DNA from: Mesotaenium endlicherianum
Lineage: Eukaryota; Streptophyta; Zygnematophyceae; Zygnematales; Mesotaeniaceae
Assembly (NCBI GenBank): GCA_009602735.1
Contig: WELA01003305.1
Coordinates: forward strand, 713,758 to 777,757
Reading direction: 5' to 3'
DNA length: 64,000 nt
Part shown: positions 1 through 17,867 of the stretch, in pieces
How positions within the stretch are numbered: the first letter of the stretch is position 1
Layout of the letters: each line of letters starts with the position of its first letter
Made by a program: the position numbers and the translations under genes
The notes under the pieces: generated by a model
Told to the model about the DNA's origin: nothing
The model's input: only the letters and a program-made list of their open reading frames with translations
Databases searched by the model: none

Positions 1-1528
1 GGAGGGGGAGGAGGGGGAGGACGGAGGGCAAAAGGGAGAGGAGGTTGGGGAAGAAGGAGAAGCTCAGCAGGGCGCATCGTTGCCCATGGCGGGGTCCGGG
101 GAGGGTGACCAGATTGGTGGCACAAAGCGCGCAACTAGGCACGTGCCACTTGGCACCGACCCTTACATTGATGCTAGGCGCCAGGTGGCACCGTGTCTCA
201 GTGATGACAGGCAGGGGAAGGCGTATGAAGGGAAGGTGCACCTGCCTGCAGCTGTGGCTAGAACTCAGTTGACTGCTGTGGGTGCAGACAACAGAGAGAG
301 CAATCGCAAAAGAGAGAGCAACCGCAATCGCTACAGCAACGGCAGCAGCAACGGCGATTTCGACAGCGAAGGCGAGGGCGCGGGCGAGGGCGACCTCAAT
401 AATGACGGCGACAGCGACAATGACATCATCAGCATCACTATTGTCAGCAAGGACAGGCGGGAATGGGAGCGGGAGAGCGAGAGGGGAGGAGGTGGAGGTG
501 CGGTCGGCTGGATGCGGCCCGTGTGGTGGGTGCTGGGCCCGCTGGTGCTGCTGCTGACAGGTGTCGCACCGCGGCTGTGGCTGCGTTCCTCCAGCCTCTT
601 TGTGGGCTCCAGCACCGCTGGCGTACTGGCCCTGCTAGGCCTGGACGGCGTGTTCAACGTCGGCGCCGCCGCCTTCTTCCTCATGGCCTCCTCCCTGTGC
701 TCCTCCGTCGCCGCCGGCCGCAGCCGAATAGGTGGCGCCGCCGCGCGCGGGAGCGGGCTGGAGCTCGTGGTGGCCGGCGGGCGGGCCCTCCAGCGGTGGG
801 AGCCGGAGCCCCGCGTTTTGCGCGCGCTCAAGGCGAGGGCGCGCGCCGAAGAGGCCGCTGGCGGAGCTAGCGCGCGTGTAGGGGGAGGCAGGAATAAGCA
901 GGGCAGCTCCGCTTCATTGGCCCTAGATGACAACGACCAACGCAGGCGCATCCACAATCGCATTCCCGACGGACCGATTGGACCGATCCGTACGTTCCGC
1001 GGAGAGGCAAAAGCTGACAAGCGGCCCTTTCAAGGCGGGGGTAGGGAGGCCTACCTGCGCCTCATCAGCGTGGACGGCAGCAGTGGCAGCGACAGCTCAG
1101 CGAGGGTGCCTGACAGCTACAGGGTGTGGAGCTCGGCTGTGAACACTCTCAGTCTTCTGCTTCCCCTGGCGGGCGTGGCTTACGCCACCTGGCGCGGGCT
1201 GGCGGAGCCACGCGCTCTGCTGCCTCTGCTGGCCACTTTGGGGCCCTACATGTTTGCGCTGGCAGTGCAAGGGGTCTCAGAGGCTCTGGTGACTAGGTGG
1301 CAGAGCCCCGTGTGGCCACTTGTCCCCCTTGTGTTCCACGCATACCGGGTGGTGCAGCTGTCGCGAGCCCTGGAGCTGGCTGCCAGTATGAACGCGCCCC
1401 TGTGGTTTTCTGAAGGCGTCAAGGCGTTGATTGCGTGGGTGGTGCTCGTTGTTGGCATGCAGCTCACTTGGGTCGCTTCTCAACTGGCATCCCCCAAAAT
1501 GCATACCCTGGTTGAGGTGGTTGACTAG
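1..1528 (+). CDS. Multi-pass membrane protein of unknown function, 5' end possibly outside window
   Basis: A single open frame runs from the window edge to a TAG stop at 1526-1528. The first ATG in frame is at 86-88, giving about 480 residues. The frame is already open from base 2 and the upstream codons are Glu/Gly-rich, so the true start may lie outside the window. From the ATG, the first 140 or so residues are polar, with Asn/Ser/Arg and acidic runs. A hydrophobic pair follows (about 145-215, containing VLGPLVLLLTGVAP and FFLMASSLCSSVAA). After an Arg/Ala-rich basic loop, three or four more hydrophobic segments lie in the last 110 residues (LSLLLPLAGVAYATW, LLPLLATLGPYMFALAV, LIAWVVLVVGMQLTW). 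The C-terminal layout weakly recalls plant DUF7733-type transmembrane proteins. That is a resemblance by eye only, and no function is assigned. The high GC and absence of introns differ from the neighbouring genes. Confidence 0.6.
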   Translation, partial: EGEEGEDGGQKGEEVGEEGEAQQGASLPMAGSGEGDQIGGTKRATRHVPLGTDPYIDARRQVAPCLSDDRQGKAYEGKVHLPAAVARTQLTAVGADNRESNRKRESNRNRYSNGSSNGDFDSEGEGAGEGDLNNDGDSDNDIISITIVSKDRREWERESERGGGGGAVGWMRPVWWVLGPLVLLLTGVAPRLWLRSSSLFVGSSTAGVLALLGLDGVFNVGAAAFFLMASSLCSSVAAGRSRIGGAAARGSGLELVVAGGRALQRWEPEPRVLRALKARARAEEAAGGASARVGGGRNKQGSSASLALDDNDQRRRIHNRIPDGPIGPIRTFRGEAKADKRPFQGGGREAYLRLISVDGSSGSDSSARVPDSYRVWSSAVNTLSLLLPLAGVAYATWRGLAEPRALLPLLATLGPYMFALAVQGVSEALVTRWQSPVWPLVPLVFHAYRVVQLSRALELAASMNAPLWFSEGVKALIAWVVLVVGMQLTWVASQLASPKMHTLVEVVD

Positions 1529-1570
1529 AGCTTCTGAGCATGATTGAGTGTGCTTGGTTAGTCGGGCTCT

Positions 1571-1714
1571 GTTGATCAGAAAATTCGCATTTGCGTACAC
1601 GAATGCAAGGTAGCCTGAGTTGAACAAAGAGCTAGCATTTGATGCACACACATGCAAGCTAGCATGTGTTGATCAGAGAGTATGCATTTGAGCACATCAA
1701 TGCAAGCTGGCTTG
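1571..1714. repeat. Imperfect tandem repeat, about 48-bp period, three units
   Basis: Three related units begin near 1571, 1620 and 1668. The first and third start with GTTGATCAGA and share GCATTTG...CAC...ATGCAAG. The middle unit keeps GCATTTG...ATGCAAGCTAGC. It lies just past the stop of the first gene, so it is probably in its 3' UTR. Confidence 0.6.
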
Positions 1715-2568
1715 TGCCAATGTACATACACCTTCTTCCTGCTTACTGGCTCAAGGAGCTTCTCTATTTTCCGTCCAGCGGATATGAGTGGCAGGCTGTG
1801 TATAGTTTAGGCGCCTTGTGTCTAGGCCGACCTTCTTAGTGAGGGTTGAGGACGGTAATGTACATAGCGCGTTATGGGTTATTGGAATCTGACGATAGAG
1901 TACATACCACGAGGAGTAATTTAGACACGAAATTGTAAGTATGCAAGGTTAATAGGTCGAGAATTTTTGTGGAGTATTACGGGTCCTGATGCACTATATT
2001 GGGTGAATGTTGCAAATCTGAAGTCTGTGTACATAGTCAAGTCTGCATTTAAAGTTCAAGTCATCAAGTTAAAGGCTCAAATGCGTAGCATATGTGTTTG
2101 GAGCTGGTTGGTTTAAGGACGGTACCTGTGTGTCGATTTGAACGCCCTCATGAGCCTGCATTTCACAAGTTCGCCATTGTCACTTGACACGAGGAGCTTG
2201 ACAACTTAGGTGGGGTTCAGCTTTGAAACGGTAGAGCAATCACCCACCAGGTCGCCAAGCGTACGGGGTGTTCATGAAGATCCTAGTTGATCCTAGTTAA
2301 GCTTCTTGGAATCGGTGAGCTTATTATCGTGTATCACTTTTTATGCATGGTTCGTACTCGGCTACCTACTGGAACACAACTGTTCAACAAATGTGTGTGG
2401 GGAGTCGGGACTCGGGAGGTGGAGTCTGGCTGCTGGCAGAGTTGAGTACATAGAGGGTCATGTCAGTCGAGGTCAAGTATTGGTATGCATGGCTTCTTCT
2501 TACCGGAACACGGCTTTCCAAGGGCGGGCACAAAATGGCACCTAGATATTAGGAGCAACCTAGGCGTG

Positions 2569-2616
2569 CCTAGGAGCATGCCTAGGAGCATGCCTAGGAG
2601 CATGCCTAGGAGCACC
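2569..2616. repeat. 12-bp tandem repeat, four units
   Basis: CCTAGGAGCATG is repeated without interruption four times. The last unit ends in CC instead of TG, and a degenerate unit precedes it at about 2559. The CCTAGG core is palindromic. No function is evident. Confidence 0.85.
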
Positions 2617-4202
2617 TTGGAGATAGAAGCCGGGTGCGCGTAGGTCGTGTTTCGACCAATTTAAATATCTCACTAAAGTTCCCTGCGGGTTAATTGACAG
2701 AAAAATATTATATTTGAGACGATACATACATCCCGATTCTACAAATAATATGACAGACAACCACTACCATCCACTACAACGAGGACGTTATGTTGGATAC
2801 CAGCTGGCTGGAAAAAGCATCTCGATCATCGGCGGGCAGGTATATTTCACCTGACGCAGGGTACCTAAACAGGGTTCTTCGTCATGCTCCATGATTTTCA
2901 TCTCGCTATCAGGAACATGGTTGTATCGCCATAGATTGTCAAGTGCCGAGCAGTATTACCTACACAAGCTTTCTGAGAGACCTTAGGGCTGCTCGACGAC
3001 GTTGTTGCAAGAGAACTGTCGTTACTCTTCGCTGAAAGAGTCACTTGTTCCTCTCTTACGCTGGTGTCACTTGCGCTCCTGAAATTTTTGCATTGTCATT
3101 ACCTCCTTGACTACGTTAAGAGGGGGCATGGAGCGTCCTAGTTTGGATTATTTCTGGCTGCACATGGTTACAGATCATATCCAGTGTCTGCTTGCTGAAG
3201 GACCTTGGTTTGAGGTCAGTCTTGTGCCAGATACTTTCATGTGCAATCTTCGTATTGTTTCTGTGATGGTCAATGTACCAGTCTATTATTCTCCTTGTCG
3301 TCGCGTGTAAAAAATGCCGTATGTATCTGTAGGAAAGAATGTTGTCGCAGAGACAGGATCTTGGGCATGCTACCGTTCTATTATACTCAGAACTGTTGCG
3401 ATTGTTGTCGAGTTTCAGGTGTCCTCGTTGTGTTACCCTAAGAACTCAAGGAGAAATTATGACATAAACTGCAACTTGCGGGGAGGGTTGCAGGTGATTT
3501 TCAGGACAGTTCCAGTCCTGGCAGAAGAGAACCCGAGGAGTCTGATGAAGGTACCCCTGGCACTTTGCATAGTGCTCTTAGATTGTTATGTGGTCAAAAT
3601 ATGCATCCTGTCATTTCTTATCGCATGATGAGGTAGGTAGTCCACAACTGGTGCTTTCTAACTTTGAAATTTCCCTTTATAAGCATCATGCAAAGTAAAA
3701 GGTCCATGTTATCGTAACTGACAGTGGCTTTTGCTTCTCTGCTGTTGCTTGCAGATGATGTCTATCTAACTGCTGAAGAAGATGGTGTTGGCACTCGTAG
3801 ACAACATTCTGTCATCCCATTTCTAAGTTGTACAAGATGTGGAGTATCTGTGCGTGGAGTCCATTGGACTCCAGGGCAGTAACTAGGGATTCTTGCTCTA
3901 GCTGGAGCATGGGTCTGAAGGTGCACAAGGCCATTGTTACTGTACTTCCTAGTGAATGTTACTAAAAGGGCGAAGACAGAGGTGGTCCATCACACTTCTT
4001 ACGTCTTACCAACTTACCAGCATACTTCCTTGCGCAAAACCACCGATAGCAACTTTTGACACGCCTTTCTGGGCTGTATCCTCTAGCAAGTGTTGATCAG
4101 AGGGGTAGAAGCGCACAGTGCAGCACTTCAGTGAAGGTGCAACTCTGGAGCTGTTGACGGCCTTCAGACCCTTTGTTGGAGGAAACTTCTTTGCATAGAG
4201 CA

Positions 4203-10185
<5,983 letters not shown>

Positions 10186-13100
10186 GATTTTGAAGAGTGT
10201 GATGTCTACATTGGGCATGCTTTTTTGTTCTCCAGTCACAGGGACTACTGTGAGCTTATTTTTTAGTAGGTGCTACAGCCAGTATCTGCTTGCTCCTTCA
10301 TTTTAGGGCTGGTTTGGACACTTCTTCCCCTTGCTGACTACTGTATTGAACTTTTCAAGACTTGCACATTTCCAAATTTTGTGTCCATACTTTTCAGGAA
10401 CAGGAATAATGATATGAACAGGAAGTTACAATTGAGAAGCAAGTGAGCTGTTTATCCTACATTCTCACCCCTATAGACTTATATGTGCCAGTGTTGGTGA
10501 CTTGGCTATGTGAGTTTGCATAGATATGGCTGGTTGCTGTTTGTGGTCATCTGCTCTTACTTGGAGGACATATTCCGCTTTTGCATCATCAAAAGCTTGC
10601 CATTGAGATGGTGTGTCCGATTGCTGAGCTGTGCATAGTGTGTCATGTAGATTTGTCTCAAACAAGTTGGGCTCCTGAACGTGCCCGGTGGGCTGCACAA
10701 GGAACAAGTGCAACTCTAAGATGTATAGTTATTTGGAGGTTCGGAGCCCCAAACAAACCTGCAACCTATGGGATGCTTGCAAAGTTGAGGGCTGAGTGTT
10801 GCATAGGATAACAGTTCACTTAATGAGGTAATAATTGTTCGTACAAAGACCCTCAAAAACCATGAGGAAGAGGGTCCAATGAGGATCCACTGCCCGGTAG
10901 CTAGGTGCAAGGAAGTGTATCCTGTTGCCACATAGTTTTGTTCACATAGAAGAAGGGTGAAGGCATGGTTGAAGATGGGGCTGTTGGTGTGAAAAACTGT
11001 AGCATATTAGCCGCCGTGGCCACTAGAAGTGCAAGAATTTAAAAGACTAATCTAAGGGAGGAATATGTGGCTCAATCTCCATACTCGTAGTGTCACCAAA
11101 TGACGAGTAACTTTTAGGTCTCTTGCGCCAGTGCATATGTGATGACTTCGACGCATGGAGTATTCAAGTAACTTCTGTAGCAACGTCAAATGCTTCGCCG
11201 TCAATCATATGTTTGCATGTGTGAAAATGGTCACGATTGGCCTTAGCTACGCAATAATGCATAAGCCAAGCAAGCGGAGCGGCAAATAGATTGACCACCC
11301 AACATTGGCTAGAAATTAGGGCATCAAATTGAATACCAAGGAAATGTCCAAATCAACCAATTCAACCTCCATTCTTGGAGAAATTGAAGAAGATGCTATT
11401 GCAAGCCATAAGTCGCAACTTTCTAAGCTTGTCTTTGTGTTGACAAGGTGCAAGATTGCTTTCCTTTGCAGATTGTTGGACAGATGTATATGTATTATTT
11501 TGGTTATTCAAATTTGGTTAAGCTAGTATTTGAGTGAGCTTTTCGACATTGGGCCATGTGTTACATATGTTCTAATAGCAATATTGGCTTATGTCTTATT
11601 GGGGGAATGACAAATGTACTTCCAAACTTTGCTTTAATTACACAAAGTATGTGCACGAGTGAAGGTCGCTACAAATCTACGTACCGCACATGTAATCTAG
11701 TCATGATTTGGATTTAAAATGATATATGGCGTGCCAAGTCAATTCACATGAAAGGTTACTTGACGCGTCTGACTCTCCCTTTTTTGCAAATTTTTGGACA
11801 ATTTCTCAAGGCGAAGCAGCTTTGCGATGTGATGTACCAAATAAAATTCTCACGAATCTTTTTCACTTTTTTGCCCATTTTATTTCCACACTGAAATTTC
11901 ATATACTCGTCTCCGGATTTGTTGCTATTTTCTCGCACAAACGCACTAGTCTTCAACTTAAACCCCTTATTGCACATCCATTTGCAATCGACACCCTAGT
12001 TCTCAATCAAAAGTTTGGGAGGGGCCTCGATGCACTGAAAGCTACTTTAGCCATTGGAAGCTCTTATGTTGTCATGGTCAGAAGCAGAAGATGTTGGATA
12101 ATGGATTATGAGGGTAGGTTTCTCATACAGTTTGACCCAACAACTATGGGGTATTTTGAATGATAAATTGGTGATATGCAGTGAAGCCCCAAGGTAGATA
12201 GGTTGAATAGATACGTAATGTTTCAAACTCATTTGCTAAATTTTTGTTGCCAAGCATACTTCAATCTTTAACAAATTGAGTGAATGATTGAAGTTGCTTA
12301 TTCAGATTTGATATATAGACACATAACATAATCTGAACATCTCGCTTACTCTATTTTTGCAAGCTAAAAGCACTTTCTAAAAAATTCCAGAAATTTTATG
12401 ATTTTTGCTGGGATTACAATGTATAATATAAAGATCAGCGTTCGTTAGAAATTGACAAGGTTAGCTTGTATGTCTAGATGATGTGGGATAATTCATTGCG
12501 TAGTGTAAACAATTGACTTACAATATATAGGCCTAATTTTGGCATACATATTTGGAATATACGTATAACAAATACGTGTTGCAAAATATGTGTAGAAAAT
12601 GAATATACGTGAGTATTATGTTTTTCCAAGATTATTGGAAAAATTGCAGGGCTCATAACTATCAATATCTTAGAAACTTTGAGCGCGATCGGTCGCAAAT
12701 GGTAAAGGACTTAATCTGCTATGACATGAAAGTGGTGAAAGTGAAAAATTCATTGTAACATTTTCAAACCGCCAAAGATTCATTTTTACCTCTTCGGGAC
12801 ACACATTTTGAGTCTTTTAAAAATACGTCGAAATACGTAATGTTGTTATACGTCGCTCACGGACCAATACGCAAGTATCCCATAACTTGCTCCTCAACAA
12901 GACATGCTTGTTTTTCTTATTATAATGCCATGCAGTGTTACCCTAATCATCTATGATTTACCCCTTGCAATTACATGTATTGTAAGCTTGTGTACTACTA
13001 AGTCTATCCATGTTCTGTACCACTCACATTTATGTGTTATTAATTAGTGCATACCTTAGTATAAGCCCTACCTGTCCTCGGAATTACATTCAGAATGCTA

Positions 13101-13919
13101 TTGATAATTTACTAAGAAAACACTTCAATATTAGCCCATTTTAGAAATGGTACACCCAAGATGTTTATTTATTGCGTACCGATTAAGTCCACCTGACGCT
13201 CATTTCGTGTACCATTAGGTGTTTGTTTATAAACGACGCTTTTACGCGTACCATTTCAGGCGTTTTTGGCAAAGTCGTACAAATAAGCGCACGTCTCGTT
13301 TTGCTAAGCAAGGCGTTTCTTGCGTACCACTAATTTTGTTGGGGGGAGGTACTTATGCAAGATTCTGGGACCTTGAAACGACGTCGGCAGTGCACGTCGA
13401 AGGAAGGATCCCGCGGGTGCAAATCATGACTACGTAGAACGCAGTACAACTCTATAGCGGGGACGGCATGCGCGCCGACTTAATTTGAAAAAGCCAGAAA
13501 CTACAGTCGTTGGGCCAGTTTGGCTGGGCTTCACGGGCTGCATTTGGCAGTTTCGATTATCTCAATCTGAAGGTGCGTATATCTTCTTGTTGTTTCGCGA
13601 CAGGGAGACACAGAAAAGGGGGGGCACCAGGGGGGTTATAGCTCGATTGCAAATCAGTAGCCAAAATATTCATCTAAGAAAATACCTGGTCAAATTCTAC
13701 CAGTACGCACCGGTACGCGTTCCTGGCAGTTGCAGCCTCTCACGGGTTTGCATTTTGCGAACAGCCTTCTTCGTTACTTCAAACCTTCAAAGCTGGTGTC
13801 AGAGTTTTTCCCTGTCATCCTCGTTATTGGCTTCTTGATGTGTGCTCTGTGACTTTTGATAGTCTTGCTCATCGCTATCTGGTATAGCGTAGGGACTTTC
13901 TAGTCTTCCTGTTGCAGAT
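10186..13919. other. Intergenic region, AT-rich, with a TACG/CGTA-rich stretch
   Basis: The first part is probably the kinase 3' UTR. From about 11.0 to 13.2 kb the sequence becomes AT-rich and holds only unrecognised ORFs, the longest being 145 codons at 11726-12163 (+). Between about 12550 and 13280 the motifs AATACG, ATACGT and CGTAC recur, as they do at 30.05-30.62 kb and at both ends of the hAT-like element. It may be a decayed DNA transposon, but no transposase is visible. The last 500 bases, with higher GC, presumably hold the SCAMP promoter. GTTGCAG at 13911-13917, two bases before the SCAMP ATG, could end a 5' UTR intron. Confidence 0.4.
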
Positions 13920-16900
13920 ATGAGTCGGTTCGATCAAAATCCCTTCGATGAAGGTGGTGGAGACAATCCGTTTTCGGTATGGTACCTATCGGATCTTGCA
14001 TGCTGCTGCGGGGTTATCGTTATTGCTAGTGGGAACTTTTTTATAGAAATGGATATAATCTACATATTGATTACCCCAGTCCTAACGAACAACTCATCAT
14101 TCAGTCCTGGTGTTGTGACTGTTTCTGAATGTTCATGTAGCAGAAGTAGCTTGTTTCTTTTCCTAATTCATTAGTTGGCGAATAAGACGTCATGGATTTT
14201 CTAGATGCATCTACCTTTAACATCAAACCATTACTCGTTTCTTCCTCAGGATACTCCTGCTGGAAGAAGGGCCCCACCAGCTGCTGCTCCCGCATACGGC
14301 AGTCAGTTTGCTTCTGGGTCATTCTATGATGCGGTAGGTTATGTTTAGCATCAAAGCACTTGGCATCAGGGAAAAACCTTGGTGGCCTTGTTGTTGGACA
14401 AAACGTCTGACTATCTAATTCACTATTATCTATTATGATTTAGTTGAATTCTTACGCAAATGTTGGCACTTGCACAGGTTCAGCCACCTGCTAAGTCGAA
14501 GCCGATGCCTCTCGGGCATGAGAGTATGAGCTCGTCCGGCATTGAAGCAACCGAAGATATTCCTCTCGGAAATGCAAGGGTGAGGACAGGGGTGGACTTC
14601 TCCAGTCTTTTCTAGTCGTTGTTCAGTTCGCTATTTTTTAATGCTGAATGTGCTGCAGCAGGATGATGTGGTTATCATTGTAAGCTTGTCCTTTTGCAGG
14701 ATTTGACTAAGAAGGAAAAGGAACTGAAGGCCAAGGAGGCTGCTTTGAAGAAGAAGGAAGAGGTAAAGCATGAACTCTTGCCTCAGAGAACTTTCCCCAT
14801 GATGCCTGCCCTGGTCTGTGGAGGTGGAAGAGAGGTGAGGTGATAAATATTGAGGTTGCCCTATGGTGCTTTTTGGTATGTGTTTCGCTGCAGGAGCTGA
14901 GGAAGCGAGAAGCGGGTACAAACAACTGAAGCCCTAGACCTGTCCTGAAGCCCTTATTGTACCTGCTTTCTAGAGCTATGCTGAACCCCTAATCACACCT
15001 GCTTTTCATTACTACATTGTGGAGTACCTCAAATTTCATGTCTTTGTTGTCCTCTCCTACTCGAGCGCTGAGGGGAGGTTGGACTTTTTAATTAAGATGT
15101 ATGTAAGGAACCAGATGAGATTGCAAGGATTGAATAGTCTATCAGAAACGGGGCTGACAAGTGGACCATCTTTTATCTTGTGCAGCTGTTGGAATGGACC
15201 ACAAGAATTGGCCTCCTTTCTTCCCAATTTTGCATCATGACATTGCCAATGATATACCTCCACACTTGCAAGCAATCCAGCGTGCTGCTTATTATAGCTG
15301 GCTGGGTACGGTACCTACTCCGTGCATTCTGTCACTACTTTTGAGCTGGTGTTGAAAATGTAGCTATGACACTGCTGCCTGTCTAGCTTAGGGCGTCTTC
15401 TTTCATACTTGCGTGCTAAGCCAATCTCATAACTTTGTTGGTTTGTCTACTTTCAGGTATCATCTGGTGCCTCTTCTACAACATTGTTGGAGTTACTGCA
15501 GCATGGGTTGGAAATGCTGTGAGTGGAACTAAAGGTGAGGAGTAAATATTTGCGCATGCAGTCCATGTTGACTGTCTGCATACTGGTGCAAGCAGTAGAC
15601 GGTTTAACCTTCTTCCATGCTCTATGCGGAGATCTGTATTGCCTTATTGGAGGGTGTTCGATGCCGTATGTTAAGAGGGCGCTTCGTTGGATGTAGTCCG
15701 CTTTTTGTCTTTGTTGTTTATGGATGACTTGAATCTTTGACTTTGGAATGCGCGTATGATGCCTCAGGTTTCGGGAACTTCTTCCTGGCACTCGCATACG
15801 CAATCCTTGGTTGGCCTTTATCGTACTGGCTGTGGTACAGGCGCCTTTACAATGCAATGAGGTGGGTAAAAACCCATGCCTTAGTTAGCTTCTCTTCCAT
15901 TTTGCATACAAACTGGTCTTGCAATGTACTTGTAAGTGTTTACATGTGACTTGACAAATGACGACGGTTACACAGTCTGCTTCTGCTGTGCTTTAGATAG
16001 GTGCTTCTGGTGTCCCTCCGTCAGAAATTACATTGTCGCTGGTGCTTCTTGTACCAGCTAATTATGTTCTTGCTCACAGGTTTTTATTCCTTGTTCTTTT
16101 TGCGCAGGAAGGATAGCGCTTTTACATTCGCCTTCTTCTTCATTTTCTACCTGGTATGCATCCGCACTAAGATTACATGTTCTTGATGATCAACGCCTTT
16201 GACAAGCCAACTTGGGCAGCTAGACTTAGCAGCTCTTTGCACTATATTCTCGATTATCGCGAGTTTACAGAGCAGGGAGTTTTGACAATGTACTACTCAA
16301 ATTGAGTACGTGGAGAAATTATGGACGTGTCAAGGGCGCCTGCGGTGGTTCTTTTTGCTGTGGTCGCAGATTCACATTGCCTACTGCATCTTTGCCTCCG
16401 TGGCCCCACCCTTCCTCTTCAAGGGCAAGTCGTTGACGTAAGTTGGTCTTGGTTTCTACCTAGTGTCCTACAAAGTTGGTAGTTCGGTTAGCGGTTTGCT
16501 CATGTTGGGTACATGCTCACCCATGTGATAGGTTCCTGTCATTGTTTCATACTGTATTTTGGATTTATGACTCAAGAACCAGTCATTACTACAACTGCTG
16601 TACATCAGTTTTCTGCAGTTCAAGGCAAATGTTAGAAGTTGAAAATTACGCGTTAGGGCATCCTTCTTCGCCTTGTTACATGTGCGCTGGTTTATTTTTC
16701 ACAGGGTTTAGGAAAGGTGTCTGGGCTTTATGTAGAGGTCAAGTTTGCTGACGCTTTTGAATGTGTTTTCTACAACAGCGGTGTCTATGCAACAATCCAG
16801 ATCTTCGGCGATGGAAAGACCGCGATCGGGGTACAGTCTTTTAGCCATATTGGGAGGCTAGTTCATCTATATCTTCATTGAATGTTTCTTCGAGGGCTGT

Positions 16901-17867
16901 CTCTTCCATTGTTAGCATCATATTGTTGTTCTGCGAGTAAAAGAACCATCGTTTTGACTTTTGAGCAGATAATATTCGCCATCGGGGCAGGCTTCTTCAT
17001 CCTGGAATCGCTTCTCAGCATCTTCGTGCTTCAGGTATTGTCGTTTCAAATGTGGACTAGAAGGAAAATTAGCAGGCTTGTGCGGGGGAGGGCAATCACA
17101 GAAGAGATACCGCGGTGGCCTCCAGTTTGCATGCAGCTTCAGGACATCTTGCAGACACAGGCGTGTTGTTGGGTGCTCTCCAGCACCACAGCTGTTATTG
17201 TAGTTGAAGCTTATAGTGTTCTGAGTAGTAGTGTGACATTGGCAGAGCGAAGGGGGGGTGCGAGGAGGTCTTGGGACGCACACATCAGAGCACGGGCTCT
17301 TGGACAAGGAGACTGTGAAAGTCGAAGGAGCCAGATTGTCTTTGCGGTTTTGGCTAATTAGGGGTGGGTCTTGTTAAGACTCTGGTATGAAGGTGGAAAC
17401 AAGTATGAAGGGGGACGGGTATAAGGACAGGGTAAGCAGAAGCCTGTTGGCAAATATTGTTTTGGTAGTGTATCTTCACGTGTCACTTTGTTTGCATGCT
17501 TGGGCGGCAGTGGGCATGTGACCTGTATGAAAATGGGGCAAGTGGGCTTGATGTGGCTTGCATTATTGAGCTAAGAGAACTGAAGTTGGTGTAGGCTACT
17601 CTATGTCCTCATCTGTGCAGGATAATAACTAACCGTGTATTTGGTGGTCGTTGGTGGTTAGTTACTATTTTTTGTGTTTAGATGCTGTGGACAGTCAGTG
17701 TATTAGACATTGATGTGCAATAGTGACTTGGATTGGATATGGACCACTGATTCTGACTGATTGGTTCTTCTTGGCTTGCTCTGCAGCAAGTGTACGCCTA
17801 CTTCAGGGGAACTGGCAAGGCATCTGCAATGAAGAGGGAGGCTGCCATGTCTACGCTTCGCGTGTAA
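13920..17867 (+). CDS. Secretory carrier-associated membrane protein (SCAMP), 13 exons
   Basis: Exons 13920-13976, 14250-14333, 14478-14579, 14700-14762, 14894-14915, 15186-15305, 15457-15534, 15768-15861, 16108-16153, 16370-16437, 16779-16830, 16969-17034, 17787-17867 give one 310-residue frame with GT-AG introns. SCAMPs are four-pass proteins of the trans-Golgi, plasma membrane and endosomes that act in membrane traffic. The N-terminus has two NPF motifs (QNPFDE, DNPFS), which in this family bind EH-domain endocytic proteins. A charged coiled coil follows at about 82-109. Then comes the family signature [15 protein letters not shown] (115-129) and four membrane spans near 143-166, 177-199, 212-239 and 259-284. 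The loop after span 2, [15 protein letters not shown], corresponds to the conserved SCAMP 'E peptide' region, and KGKSLTGV precedes span 4. Length and layout match plant SCAMPs. It is likely functional. Confidence 0.93.

Larger units (their letters stand above)
1529..4202. other. Intergenic region between membrane-protein gene and kinase gene
   Basis: Mixed-frame short ORFs only, none with a recognisable domain. It should contain the 3' UTR of the upstream gene and the promoter and 5' UTR of the kinase. It also holds two small repeat tracts, listed separately. An unrecognised short or non-coding gene cannot be excluded. Confidence 0.5.

Noticed and set aside
331-1020. 230-codon open frame on the minus strand opposite the first gene
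   Set aside because: It is the complement of a GC-rich coding frame and consists of Ser/Pro/Arg/Ala strings. It is a shadow of the plus-strand gene.
11726-12163. 145-codon open frame (+) between the kinase and SCAMP genes
   Set aside because: No recognisable motif, and it lies in a TACG-rich AT-rich patch that looks like decayed mobile DNA.
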